From an uncultured Clostridia bacterium (GTDB lineage: Bacteria > Bacillota > Clostridia > TANB77 > CAG-508): DNA of 19,230 nucleotides. The notes beneath the pieces were generated by a model, which did not search any database, was not told where the DNA came from, and was given only the letters and a program-made list of their open reading frames with translations. Of this stretch, positions 7,602 through 14,078 are shown in pieces (position 1 is the stretch's first letter; every line of letters starts with the position of its first letter). A program made the position numbers and the translations under genes. Location of the stretch: assembly GCA_944388615.1 (NCBI GenBank), contig CALXJL010000016.1, positions 1 to 19,230 of the forward strand, written 5' to 3'.

Positions 7602-8531
7602 TTATATTTCTAATAAAATACTACCTGTATTTAAGCCTCCACCATATCCTACTAGTATAATTTTATCTCCATGCTTTAAACTTTCTTGTTTTATCATATC
7701 ATCTAATGCAATTGGAATACTTGCACAAAATGTATTTCCTTTTTCTTGTATATTTATAAACATTTTTCCTAAATCTATATCCAATCTATTTGCTATTGCT
7801 TTCATTATTTTTAAATTTGATTGGTGTGGCACTATATATTTTATATCTTCTAATGTTCTATTACTATTTTGTAATAGTTTTTCTATATTTTTAACTGTTT
7901 CTTTTACTGCATATTTATATATTTCTTTTCCATCCATATATATTTCTTTATCTGATTTACATGTTAAAATATCTCCATATTGCCCCATACTTTCTATATT
8001 TGACTCATATATTTTTTCATCTTCTGCTGTTCCTATTATTGTAGCTCCTGCTCCATCTGATAAAATAATTGCTGTTCCTATATCATCTTTATTGGTAAAT
8101 TTAGATAATATATCTACTCCAACTACAATTGCATTTTTTATTTTTCCTATTTTAATGTAATTTACAGCTATATCAAATGCATTAATAAAACCACTACAAC
8201 CTGCTAAAATATCTAAACACATGCAATTATCTAAATCAAAAAATTTTTGCAACCTGTATGATATCCCAGGCATTAGTTCATTAGTTGTTGTTGTTGCTAC
8301 TATTATGAAATCTATTTCACTTTTTTCGATTTTCGAATTTTCGAGTGCATTTTGCACTGCTTTTATTGCCATTTGTACTATTGTTTCATCTTTTGAAAAA
8401 TATCTATTTTGTATTCCTGTTCTCTTAGTAATAAATTCTTCTGTAACATTAAATTTTTTTGCAAGTTCCTTACTTGTAACTTTATTTTTAGGTAGATATT
8501 TTCCTGTGCCTTTTATTTCTATATTTACCAT
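7602..8531 (-). CDS. fabH: Beta-ketoacyl-ACP synthase III (FabH)
   Basis: Initiates fatty acid synthesis by condensing an acyl-CoA with malonyl-ACP. The 309 residues show the catalytic triad C112 (DILAGCSGF), H236 (VPHQSN) and N266 (GNTFCASIPIAL), in the same arrangement as E. coli FabH. The segment TKRTGIQNRYF is the CoA-binding region. The start ATG at 8531 has GGAGAGG five bases upstream. An in-frame GTG six bases earlier overlaps the ribosome binding site. It is 84 bases downstream of birA; that gap shows no good promoter, so co-transcription with birA is likely. Confidence 0.96.
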   Translation of the reverse strand: MVNIEIKGTGKYLPKNKVTSKELAKKFNVTEEFITKRTGIQNRYFSKDETIVQMAIKAVQNALENSKIEKSEIDFIIVATTTTNELMPGISYRLQKFFDLDNCMCLDILAGCSGFINAFDIAVNYIKIGKIKNAIVVGVDILSKFTNKDDIGTAIILSDGAGATIIGTAEDEKIYESNIESMGQYGDILTCKSDKEIYMDGKEIYKYAVKETVKNIEKLLQNSNRTLEDIKYIVPHQSNLKIMKAIANRLDIDLGKMFINIQEKGNTFCASIPIALDDMIKQESLKHGDKIILVGYGGGLNTGSILLEI

Positions 8532-8608
8532 ATACACCTCTCCATTAATTCTGCTTAATTCTATAGTATTTTTGCTTTTTTTTCTACCTTTCTGACCAGA
8601 TGGTACAA

Positions 8609-8622
8609 CTTGTATTTACAAG
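8609..8622. repeat. 14-bp palindrome across the birA stop codon
   Basis: CTTGTATTTACAAG has 6-bp arms and a TT centre, and spans the birA TAA. It is too tight for a stable RNA hairpin, so if functional it is more likely a protein-binding site between birA and fabH. It does not match the FapR or FabT operators as I remember them. A chance palindrome is possible. Confidence 0.4.
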
Positions 8623-9182
8623 GATGATATTAATTTGTTCATCTTTTCTATTATTGAAATAATAATTTTTTCACGTTTAAATTTTATATTGAATTCTTTT
8701 AACAATGATGTTGCTATTTGTTCTATATCTTTATTAAAATTTTTTTGATTTACATTAAATCCTATTCCTATATACACTTTTTTTACAACACCAGCTTCAG
8801 TACTACATTCTGTTAAGATTCCACATATTTTTTTATTATTTAATAATAAATCATTAGGCTGTTTTAATTCCAGTTTATAACCATATAATTCAAAAACAAC
8901 GTTTTTAATTATTTCTGCTATTTTTACTGTAAAGTCCTCCATTTTAGATATATCACATTGTGGAAAATATGTAATTGTCATTGTTATATTTTCACACATA
9001 TTTGTATACCATTTTCTACCATGTGTACCTTTACCTTTTATTTGATTATCTGTTATTACTACCCCACCATTTTCTATATTTGTTTTATTTTTAGCATAAT
9101 CTTGAGTTGAATTCATTTCTTCAAAATATATTATTTGATTTTTTAGTTTGCTTGATAATTCATTTATTTTTAATTTTTCCAT
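8616..9182 (-). CDS. birA: Biotin--[acetyl-CoA-carboxylase] ligase, short catalytic-only form
   Basis: Activates biotin to biotinyl-AMP and attaches it to AccB. The 188 residues contain EMNSTQDYA (23-31), the adenylate-binding GKGTHGRKW (50-58), QPNDLLLNNKKICGIL (108-123, where most members read W-P-N-D) and IGIGFNVNQ. There is no N-terminal DNA-binding helix-turn-helix, so it should not be a biotin repressor. The small C-terminal SH3-like domain also seems absent, making it shorter than typical ligases. The start ATG at 9182 follows AAGGA with a long gap of about 12 bases. It is the first gene of the fatty-acid operon, so enzyme and substrate (AccB) are co-expressed. Confidence 0.92.
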   Translation of the reverse strand: MEKLKINELSSKLKNQIIYFEEMNSTQDYAKNKTNIENGGVVITDNQIKGKGTHGRKWYTNMCENITMTITYFPQCDISKMEDFTVKIAEIIKNVVFELYGYKLELKQPNDLLLNNKKICGILTECSTEAGVVKKVYIGIGFNVNQKNFNKDIEQIATSLLKEFNIKFKREKIIISIIEKMNKLISSL

Positions 9183-9207
9183 AATTATTTACAATCCTTT
9201 CCAATGT

Positions 9208-9236
9208 ATTATATCTTTTCTTTAGCGTTCAGTCAA
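9208..9236 (-). promoter_or_regulatory. Sigma-A promoter of the birA-fab operon
   Basis: TTGACT (9236-9231), 17 bases, TATAAT (9213-9208). The predicted start is near 9201, so the leader is only about 19 bases and begins at the purine-rich ribosome binding site. The -35 box lies seven bases from the inverted repeat at 9243-9374. Confidence 0.82.
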
Positions 9237-9242
9237 TTAAAC

Positions 9243-9374
9243 GTTATAATTCACAGATTGTTTTATCTTGTCCTCGTCATATTAATTAAAGTTAGAAAAT
9301 AGAATTTCTAATCTAAGCTAATAAATATTATTCAGAATACACCTATTAAGATAAAACAATCTGTGAATTGTAAC
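9243..9374. repeat. Long inverted repeat between birA and rpmB
   Basis: The arms at 9243-9269 and 9348-9374 are reverse complements over 27 bases with a single mismatch (a G-T type, still pairable as RNA). The 78-base centre holds a second inverted repeat, TTAGAAA (9292-9298) / TTTCTAA (9305-9311). The whole is 132 bp and non-coding, and lies between two divergent promoters. I see no target-site duplication directly at its ends. It could be a MITE-like element, a cruciform or a structured RNA. The remainder of the 306-base gap holds only the two promoters and ribosome binding sites. Confidence 0.85.
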
Positions 9375-9414
9375 AGCTATTAACCACTATTTTTAGCTTT
9401 TTTCGCAAAATCCC

Positions 9415-9443
9415 TTGTCAAATTTAATTTTTTATGATAAACT
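9415..9443 (+). promoter_or_regulatory. Likely promoter of rpmB
   Basis: TTGTCA (9415-9420), 17 bases, TAAACT (9438-9443): a good -35 box and a fair -10 box. The start would be near 9450, giving a leader of about 39 bases with AGGAGG at 9473-9478. Confidence 0.55.
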
Positions 9444-9488
9444 ACTACTTAGTCAATTTTATTTAAGCATATAGGAGGTGCAAAAATC

Positions 9489-9686
9489 ATGGCAAAATGT
9501 GCAATCTGTGAAAAATCAATATCACATGGAAACGAAGTTAGTATAGCACGTTCTCATGTTAGTGGTAGATCTCCACGTACATGGAAACCAAATTTAAGAA
9601 GAGTAAAAGCAATAGTTAATGGAGAAACAAAAAGAATTTATGTTTGTTCTAAATGTTTACGTTCAGGAAAAGTTAACAGAGCTTAG
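9489..9686 (+). CDS. rpmB: 50S ribosomal protein L28
   Basis: A 65-residue ribosomal protein L28 of the zinc-binding type, with C4-x2-C7 and C53-x2-C56 as ligands. The central region HVSGRSPRTWKPNLRRV is typical of L28. AGGAGG at 9473-9478 lies 10 bases before the ATG. The gene is transcribed alone and ends at the strong hairpin at 9753-9785. In Bacillus subtilis rpmB also lies convergent to spoVM, and the same arrangement is seen here. Confidence 0.97.
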   Translation: MAKCAICEKSISHGNEVSIARSHVSGRSPRTWKPNLRRVKAIVNGETKRIYVCSKCLRSGKVNRA

Positions 9687-9752
9687 TATATGAATATAAT
9701 GAGTATTTGCGCAGTACTTTTTATTAAATATATTAAATTTCTTAAGAAGTTT

Positions 9753-9787
9753 AAAGCTAGTTTCATTAGATTTGAAACTAGCTTTTA
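9753..9787 (+). terminator. Intrinsic terminator of rpmB
   Basis: A 12-bp perfect stem, AAAGCTAGTTTC / GAAACTAGCTTT, with a 9-base loop, ending in CTTTTATTT. Read on the minus strand it can also stop the spoVM transcript, although the T-run there is shorter. Confidence 0.88.
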
Positions 9788-9824
9788 TTTGTATTAATTT
9801 TATAACTATTTTTCTTATGTATAT

Positions 9825-9896
9825 TTATTTTATTCCAAATATTAACTTTACAAATCCTCTTAAAAACTTTGGAACCTTTTTTACTACTATTGTCAT
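9825..9896 (-). CDS. spoVM: SpoVM-like amphipathic sporulation peptide, 23 residues
   Basis: The core KKVPKFLRGFVKLIFG aligns without gaps to IKLPKFLGGIVRAMLG of Bacillus subtilis SpoVM (26 residues), keeping the helix-breaking proline, PKFL, the second glycine and the basic/hydrophobic alternation. SpoVM is an amphipathic helix that marks the convex forespore membrane and anchors SpoIVA for spore coat assembly. The gene has AGAGAGGG six bases before ATG at 9896. It lies convergent to rpmB as in Bacillus, which independently supports the call. It starts 22 bases after the stop of the 49-residue membrane protein and is probably co-transcribed with it. It is three residues shorter than the Bacillus peptide, lacking the charged tail. 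Confidence 0.82.
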   Translation of the reverse strand: MTIVVKKVPKFLRGFVKLIFGIK

Positions 9897-9918
9897 ATAT
9901 ATCCCTCTCTTTCATAAT

Positions 9919-10068
9919 TTAATTACATAGCCACATAAATCCAACTAATGCCAATACTAAACCTATAGTAAATAACCAGCCTGCTATTGGAAGTAATAGA
10001 ACTAACAATATTCCTAAGCCAATACCTATTAAACATACACCTATAGTCTTTTTTAATGCTTCGAACAT
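9919..10068 (-). CDS. Small hydrophobic membrane protein, 49 residues, upstream of spoVM
   Basis: It starts MFEALKKTIGVCLIGIG and ends VGFMWLCN. Almost all of residues 9-47 is hydrophobic, broken by LPIAGW at about 26-31, so it should form either a two-segment membrane hairpin or one long helix. Two basic residues near the N-terminus suggest that end stays in the cytoplasm. GAGGAGG at 10077-10083 is 8 bases before the ATG, a strong signal. I do not recognise the family. Its position 22 bases ahead of the SpoVM-like gene suggests a shared transcript and possibly a role in spore membranes; that is inference only. A -10-like TATAAT repeat lies just upstream, with only a poor -35 (TTGAAA at 15 bases), so the promoter class is unclear. 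Confidence 0.75.
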   Translation of the reverse strand: MFEALKKTIGVCLIGIGLGILLVLLLPIAGWLFTIGLVLALVGFMWLCN

Positions 10069-10128
10069 AATTCTTACCTCCTCTTTATTATATTATATTA
10101 ATACATTTTTCAAACGTTACATAAATAG

Positions 10129-10157
10129 TTGCATTTTGTTTTGTTTTAGATTATACT
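10129..10157 (+). promoter_or_regulatory. Possible promoter of nth
   Basis: TTGCAT (10129-10134), 17 bases, TATACT (10152-10157). The -10 box is good and the -35 box is weak. It lies in the short gap divergent from the 49-residue membrane protein gene. Confidence 0.4.
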
Positions 10158-10188
10158 TATATAAATTAAATTTCAAAGGAGAATTATC

Positions 10189-10824
10189 ATGACAAAACAA
10201 CAAGCTATAGATATAATTGAAATATTAAAAAAAACATACCCAGATGCCACATGTAGTTTAGATTTCTCAACCCCTTTTGAAATGGCAATAGCAGTACTTT
10301 TATCTGCCCAATGTACAGATGAACGTGTTAATAAAACCACTCCTGCTTTATTTGAAAAATATTCTACACCAGAAGATTTTAGTGGAATTGAATTAAGTGT
10401 ATTAGAAGATTTAATACATCCTTGTGGTTTTTATAAGAATAAAGCTAAAAATATTAAATTAATGGCTCAAAAAATAATGTCTGATTTTAATGGAGAATTA
10501 CCACACACTATGGACGAACTTGTGTCACTTCCTGGTATTGGTAGAAAAAGTGCTAATGTTATAATGTTAGAAGCATATAATAATCCACAGGGAATTGCAG
10601 TAGATACTCATGCTAAACGTATTTCAAATAGAATTGGTCTTTCTAATGAAGAAACTCCAGAAAAGATTGAACAAGATTTAATAAAAAAAATACCTAAAAA
10701 ATATTTCAAAGATGTAAACCACTTATTTGTATGGCATGGTAGAAATACTTGTACAGCCAGGTCTCCTAAGTGTGAAAATTGTACAATTAAAAACTTTTGC
10801 AAATATTTTAAGAAAAATGGATAA
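10189..10824 (+). CDS. nth: Endonuclease III (DNA glycosylase/AP lyase)
   Basis: Removes oxidised pyrimidines and cleaves at abasic sites in base excision repair. The 211 residues match the family length. Seen: helix-hairpin-helix LPGIGRKSANVIM with catalytic K120, catalytic D139 in IAVDTHAKR, and the iron-sulfur cluster loop C188-x6-C195-x2-C198-x5-C204. AAAGGAGA precedes the ATG. It is followed 42 bases later by the 43-residue cysteine-rich gene on the same strand, with no T-rich terminator between, so the two may be co-transcribed. Confidence 0.97.
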   Translation: MTKQQAIDIIEILKKTYPDATCSLDFSTPFEMAIAVLLSAQCTDERVNKTTPALFEKYSTPEDFSGIELSVLEDLIHPCGFYKNKAKNIKLMAQKIMSDFNGELPHTMDELVSLPGIGRKSANVIMLEAYNNPQGIAVDTHAKRISNRIGLSNEETPEKIEQDLIKKIPKKYFKDVNHLFVWHGRNTCTARSPKCENCTIKNFCKYFKKNG

Positions 10825-10838
10825 AATATTCAAATTTG

Positions 10839-10858
10839 CCTACAATACATATTGTAGG
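10839..10858 (+). promoter_or_regulatory. Hairpin covering the ribosome binding site of the cysteine-rich gene
   Basis: CCTACAATA / TATTGTAGG are perfect 9-base arms around CA (in RNA, 8 bp with an ACAU loop). The right arm contains the AGG of the AGGTG ribosome binding site at 10856-10860, seven to ten bases before the ATG. No T-run follows, so it is not a terminator. It may limit translation, or act as an operator. Confidence 0.6.
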
Positions 10859-10866
10859 TGATTATT

Positions 10867-10998
10867 ATGACTAATATAAATTGTTCTTCTAATTGCATAT
10901 ATCAGAAAAACGGGAAATGTTGTTTAGATACTATAATTTATCAAAATATAACACCTAATTCAGGTTGTGCATATTATTTATCTAAAAAAAATAAATAA
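10867..10998 (+). CDS. Small cysteine-rich protein, 43 residues
   Basis: It starts MTNINCSSNCIYQKNGKCC and ends CAYYLSKKNK, with five cysteines (C6, C10, C18, C19, C34) in the pattern C-x3-C-x7-CC-x14-C. The spacing suggests a small metal-binding or redox fold. I recall similar tiny clostridial proteins of the form NCSxxCxYxxxGxCxLD but cannot assign a function. No signal peptide. The AGGTG ribosome binding site lies inside a hairpin. It follows nth on the same strand and ends 19 bases before the promoter at 11017. The conserved-looking cysteine pattern and start signal support a real gene. Confidence 0.72.
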   Translation: MTNINCSSNCIYQKNGKCCLDTIIYQNITPNSGCAYYLSKKNK

Positions 10999-11016
10999 TA
11001 TCTATTTTCTTTTTCA

Positions 11017-11045
11017 TTGACAAACTTCCTATAAAGATATATATT
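11017..11045 (+). promoter_or_regulatory. Sigma-A promoter of the bactofilin-like membrane protein
   Basis: TTGACA (11017-11022, exact consensus), 17 bases, TATATT (11040-11045). Three alternating copies of one hexamer, AAGATA (11034), TATCTT (11045) and AAGATA (11054), overlap the -10 box and the expected start near 11052, as an operator would. Confidence 0.78.
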
Positions 11046-11081
11046 ATCTTCATAAGATATTAAGTTTTAGGAGGTTTTTTT

Positions 11082-12548
11082 ATGTTAAAAACTAAATTTA
11101 AATTTTTAGTTTCAATTCTTTTGATTTCAATTATTCTTTCTACAACATGTTTTGCAACAACTGAAACAACTACTGCTGAAACAACTACAAATTCAGAAGT
11201 TACAGCTATTTCAGCAGATGAAAATACAGTTGAGCCAACAAATACCACAGACACTACAGAAAACACCACAACAAATGAGAATACGGCTAATGATGACACT
11301 AGTACAGAAACTACAACTTCTCTTACAGATGAAAGTACTTGGGTAGAACATGATTTATTTGTAAGTGGAGAAAATATTACAGTTAACCAAATTGTTGATG
11401 GAAATGCTTTTATAATTGGTGATAAAGTTACTATATCTGGAGAAATTGGTGGAGACTTATTTGTAATGGCTAATGAACTTACAATATCTTCTGCAACTCA
11501 AGGAGGATATGTTTATAGTAATATTTTTGCACTTGCTGATACTATTACTATAGATGGTATTGTTTATGATATATACGCAATGTGTAATAATTTTAATCTT
11601 TCATCTAATGGATACATATATCGTGATATAAAACTTACCGCTTCTGAAGTTAATTTAGAAGGATTTATTAGAAGAGATGCATATATAACAGCTTCAACAC
11701 TTAACTTTAAATATAATCCAGACTCTCCTTTAATTGTAAATTCAGATGTTAACGCAAGTGTTGAATCAGTTAATTTTATACCTACATCAGAAATTACATC
11801 AGAATCAGATGCAAAAGTTGTTGGTCAAAACTTTAACTATAGCTCAAGTTCTCAACTAAATGAAGAAGAAATTTCTAAATATGTAACAGGTGAAATTAAT
11901 TATGATGCTAGCAATATATCTACTATAAGCAGTCAAGATTTAATTAGTGGTTATATAACAACATTTATAGCTATAGTTGTTTTAACAATGATTGTAATGC
12001 TTATTTTAAATAAAGTAACACCAAAATTTGTAGAGAATTCAGATGTTATTCTTACTAAAAAAACATTACCTGTAATAGGTGCAGGTTTACTTGGTGTAGT
12101 AGTTGCACCAGTAGCAATGATAGTATTATTATTAATTTTAGTAGGTTTACCTGCATGTATTTCACTTATATTTGGATATGGATTCCTAATTTCAATTTCA
12201 ACACCAATACTTGCAATAGCTTTAGGTAATATATTATGCAGAAAGATGAAAGCATCAAAGAAATTTGATAAAATTGTTCTTTCTTCTCTATTAGCAGGAA
12301 TTATATTCATTATAGGAGAATTATTAAATAATATTACTATTGTTGGTATGTTATATGGATTAATAGTTAATGTATTAGCTTTTGGTGTAGTTTTATATCA
12401 TATGTTTAATGGAAATAAACCAATTGAATCAAAATCTAAAAAAGAAGTTAAATCAAAAGAAGAAAAAGAGGAAAATAAAGAAGATAATGAAGAAGAAAAT
12501 AATGAAGACAAAAAAGAAGATAATAATGATAATAATGAAGAAAAATAA
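11082..12548 (+). CDS. Secreted bactofilin-like beta-helix protein with membrane segments
   Basis: 488 residues in five zones. First is a signal peptide (1-25; KTKFK, hydrophobic core, CFA then cut). Second is a low-complexity Thr/Glu/Asn linker (26-85). Third is a beta-helix of about 90-250 with short repeats of the bactofilin/polymer-forming type (DGNAFIIGDKVTISGEIGGDLFVMANELTI... style, broken here). Fourth are about five hydrophobic segments near 289-309, 330-354, 357-383, 398-417 and 419-441. Last is a Lys/Glu/Asp/Asn tail (446-488). The beta-helix should be outside the cell. The role is unknown; an envelope scaffold is inferred. AGGAGG lies 7 bases before the ATG. It is a single-gene unit ending at the shared hairpin at 12560-12612. 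Confidence 0.82.
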   Translation: MLKTKFKFLVSILLISIILSTTCFATTETTTAETTTNSEVTAISADENTVEPTNTTDTTENTTTNENTANDDTSTETTTSLTDESTWVEHDLFVSGENITVNQIVDGNAFIIGDKVTISGEIGGDLFVMANELTISSATQGGYVYSNIFALADTITIDGIVYDIYAMCNNFNLSSNGYIYRDIKLTASEVNLEGFIRRDAYITASTLNFKYNPDSPLIVNSDVNASVESVNFIPTSEITSESDAKVVGQNFNYSSSSQLNEEEISKYVTGEINYDASNISTISSQDLISGYITTFIAIVVLTMIVMLILNKVTPKFVENSDVILTKKTLPVIGAGLLGVVVAPVAMIVLLLILVGLPACISLIFGYGFLISISTPILAIALGNILCRKMKASKKFDKIVLSSLLAGIIFIIGELLNNITIVGMLYGLIVNVLAFGVVLYHMFNGNKPIESKSKKEVKSKEEKEENKEDNEEENNEDKKEDNNDNNEEK

Positions 12549-12559
12549 TTAATACAACA

Positions 12560-12612
12560 AAAAAAATTACTGAGACTGTATATATAAAACTTACATTCTC
12601 AGTAATTTTTTT
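12560..12612. terminator. Bidirectional terminator shared with gatB
   Basis: 16-base arms, AAAAAAATTACTGAGA (12560-12575) and TCTCAGTAATTTTTTT (12597-12612), with a 21-base loop. The A and T ends give a U-run in both directions. It overlaps the first two bases of the gatB stop codon. Confidence 0.9.
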
Positions 12613-14056
12613 ATCTTTTTTTAATTTCTTCTATAAACATTTTATTCAACATTTGAGGATTTGCTTTTCCTTTTGTTTCCTTCATTGCTTGTCCTACTAA
12701 AAATCCTAGAGCCTTATCCTTTCCAGCTTTATAATCTGCTACAGATTGACTATTATTATCCAGCACTTTTAAAACAACTTCTTTTATTACACCTTCGTCT
12801 GAAATTTGGATCCATCCTTTTTCTTTTATTATTTCATTTGGATCTTTTGGATCTTTAAACAATTCTTCAACTACTTTTTTAGCTATTGCAGAACTTATAG
12901 TTCCTTTTTCTATTAATTTTATAGTTTCAGCTAATTCTTCTGCTGTAAAAGGTATTTGATCTGGTTCTATTTCTTTTTCATTTAATATTCTAGATATATC
13001 TGACAAAATCCAATTTGATACCATTTTCGCATTATTACATTTATTTGTTGCTTCCTCGAATAAATCTGACAAATATTTTGATCCTGTTAATAGATTTGCA
13101 TCATGTTCAGATAATTTATATTCTTCTATATATCTTTTTCTTCTACTTTCTGGCAATTCTGGTAAATTATTTTTTATATTTTCTATATATTCTTCAGATA
13201 ATCTAATTGTTACTAAATCTGGATCAGGGAAATATCTATAATCTTGTGCATCTTCTTTATCTCTCATTGAAAAAGTTCTTCCAGATATATCATCCCATCT
13301 TAAAGTTTCTTGCTCTACTATTCCACCATCTTCAATTAGATCAATTTGTCTTTGTGATTCATATTCAATTGCCCTTACTATTGATCTAAATGAATTCATA
13401 TTTTTCATTTCTGTTCTTGTTCCAAATTTTGTTTCACCTTTTTTTCTAACAGAAACATTAACATCTGCACGAAGTGATCCCTCTTGCATTTTACAATCAG
13501 ATACCTCAATATATTCTAATATTGATTTAATTTTTCTCAAGTACTGCTCAACCTCATAAGCTGAACGCAAATCTGGTTCAGAAACTATTTCTATAAGTGG
13601 TACTCCTGCTCTATTTAGATCAACTAAACTTCCTGCTCCAAATTCATTATGATTTAATTTACCTGCATCTTCTTCTATATGTATTCTTGTTATTCCTATT
13701 ACTGTTTTTTCACCATTTTCATTTTGAATCTCTACATTTCCATGCTCACATAATGGCATATCATATTGGGAAATTTGATATGCTTTTGGTAAATCTGGAT
13801 AAAAATAATTTTTTCTATCATTTTTACTATTTCTAGCTATTTCACAATTTGTAGCTAGTCCAGCCTTTACTGCATATTCCACTACTTTTTCATTTAGCAC
13901 AGGTAATGTTCCTGGCATTGCCATACATATTGGACAACAATGTGTATTAGGTTCCCCACCAAATTCTGTAGGACATGAGCAAAATATTTTTGTTTTAGTT
14001 GATAATTCTGCATGTACTTCTAATCCCATTACTATCTCATAATCATTTTTTGACAT
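12611..14056 (-). CDS. gatB: Asp-tRNA(Asn)/Glu-tRNA(Gln) amidotransferase subunit B
   Basis: GatB binds mischarged tRNA and activates the aspartyl or glutamyl group, which receives ammonia from GatA. The 481 residues begin YEIVMGLEVHAEL, carry zinc ligands C26, C28, C41 and C44, continue with KNYFYPDLPKAYQISQYD and PLIEIVSEPD, and end in the helical and YqeY-like tail domains (PQMLNKMFIEEIKKR). Length is normal. GGAGG lies 9 bases before the ATG, 22 bases after gatA. It is the last gene of the gatC-HAD-gatA-gatB operon. Confidence 0.97.
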   Translation of the reverse strand: MSKNDYEIVMGLEVHAELSTKTKIFCSCPTEFGGEPNTHCCPICMAMPGTLPVLNEKVVEYAVKAGLATNCEIARNSKNDRKNYFYPDLPKAYQISQYDMPLCEHGNVEIQNENGEKTVIGITRIHIEEDAGKLNHNEFGAGSLVDLNRAGVPLIEIVSEPDLRSAYEVEQYLRKIKSILEYIEVSDCKMQEGSLRADVNVSVRKKGETKFGTRTEMKNMNSFRSIVRAIEYESQRQIDLIEDGGIVEQETLRWDDISGRTFSMRDKEDAQDYRYFPDPDLVTIRLSEEYIENIKNNLPELPESRRKRYIEEYKLSEHDANLLTGSKYLSDLFEEATNKCNNAKMVSNWILSDISRILNEKEIEPDQIPFTAEELAETIKLIEKGTISSAIAKKVVEELFKDPKDPNEIIKEKGWIQISDEGVIKEVVLKVLDNNSQSVADYKAGKDKALGFLVGQAMKETKGKANPQMLNKMFIEEIKKR

Positions 14057-14078
14057 CTATCTTGTCCTCCTTTTTATT

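Noticed and set aside
9243..9374. Insertion of a MITE with a TTAA target duplication
   Set aside because: TTAA occurs on both flanks (9237-9240 and 9380-9383) but not directly at the repeat ends, and the sequence is so AT-rich that this is expected by chance.
10069..10120. Mother-cell sigma-E type promoter for the membrane protein-spoVM pair
   Set aside because: I looked for the CATACAAT-like -10 and ATA-type -35 expected from Bacillus; only AT-rich TATAAT repeats are present, which cannot be told from a vegetative promoter by eye.
13015..13836. Plus-strand leucine- and tyrosine-rich open frames opposite gatB
   Set aside because: They lie antisense to a secure gene, have no ribosome binding sites, and their composition is that of reversed AT-rich coding sequence.
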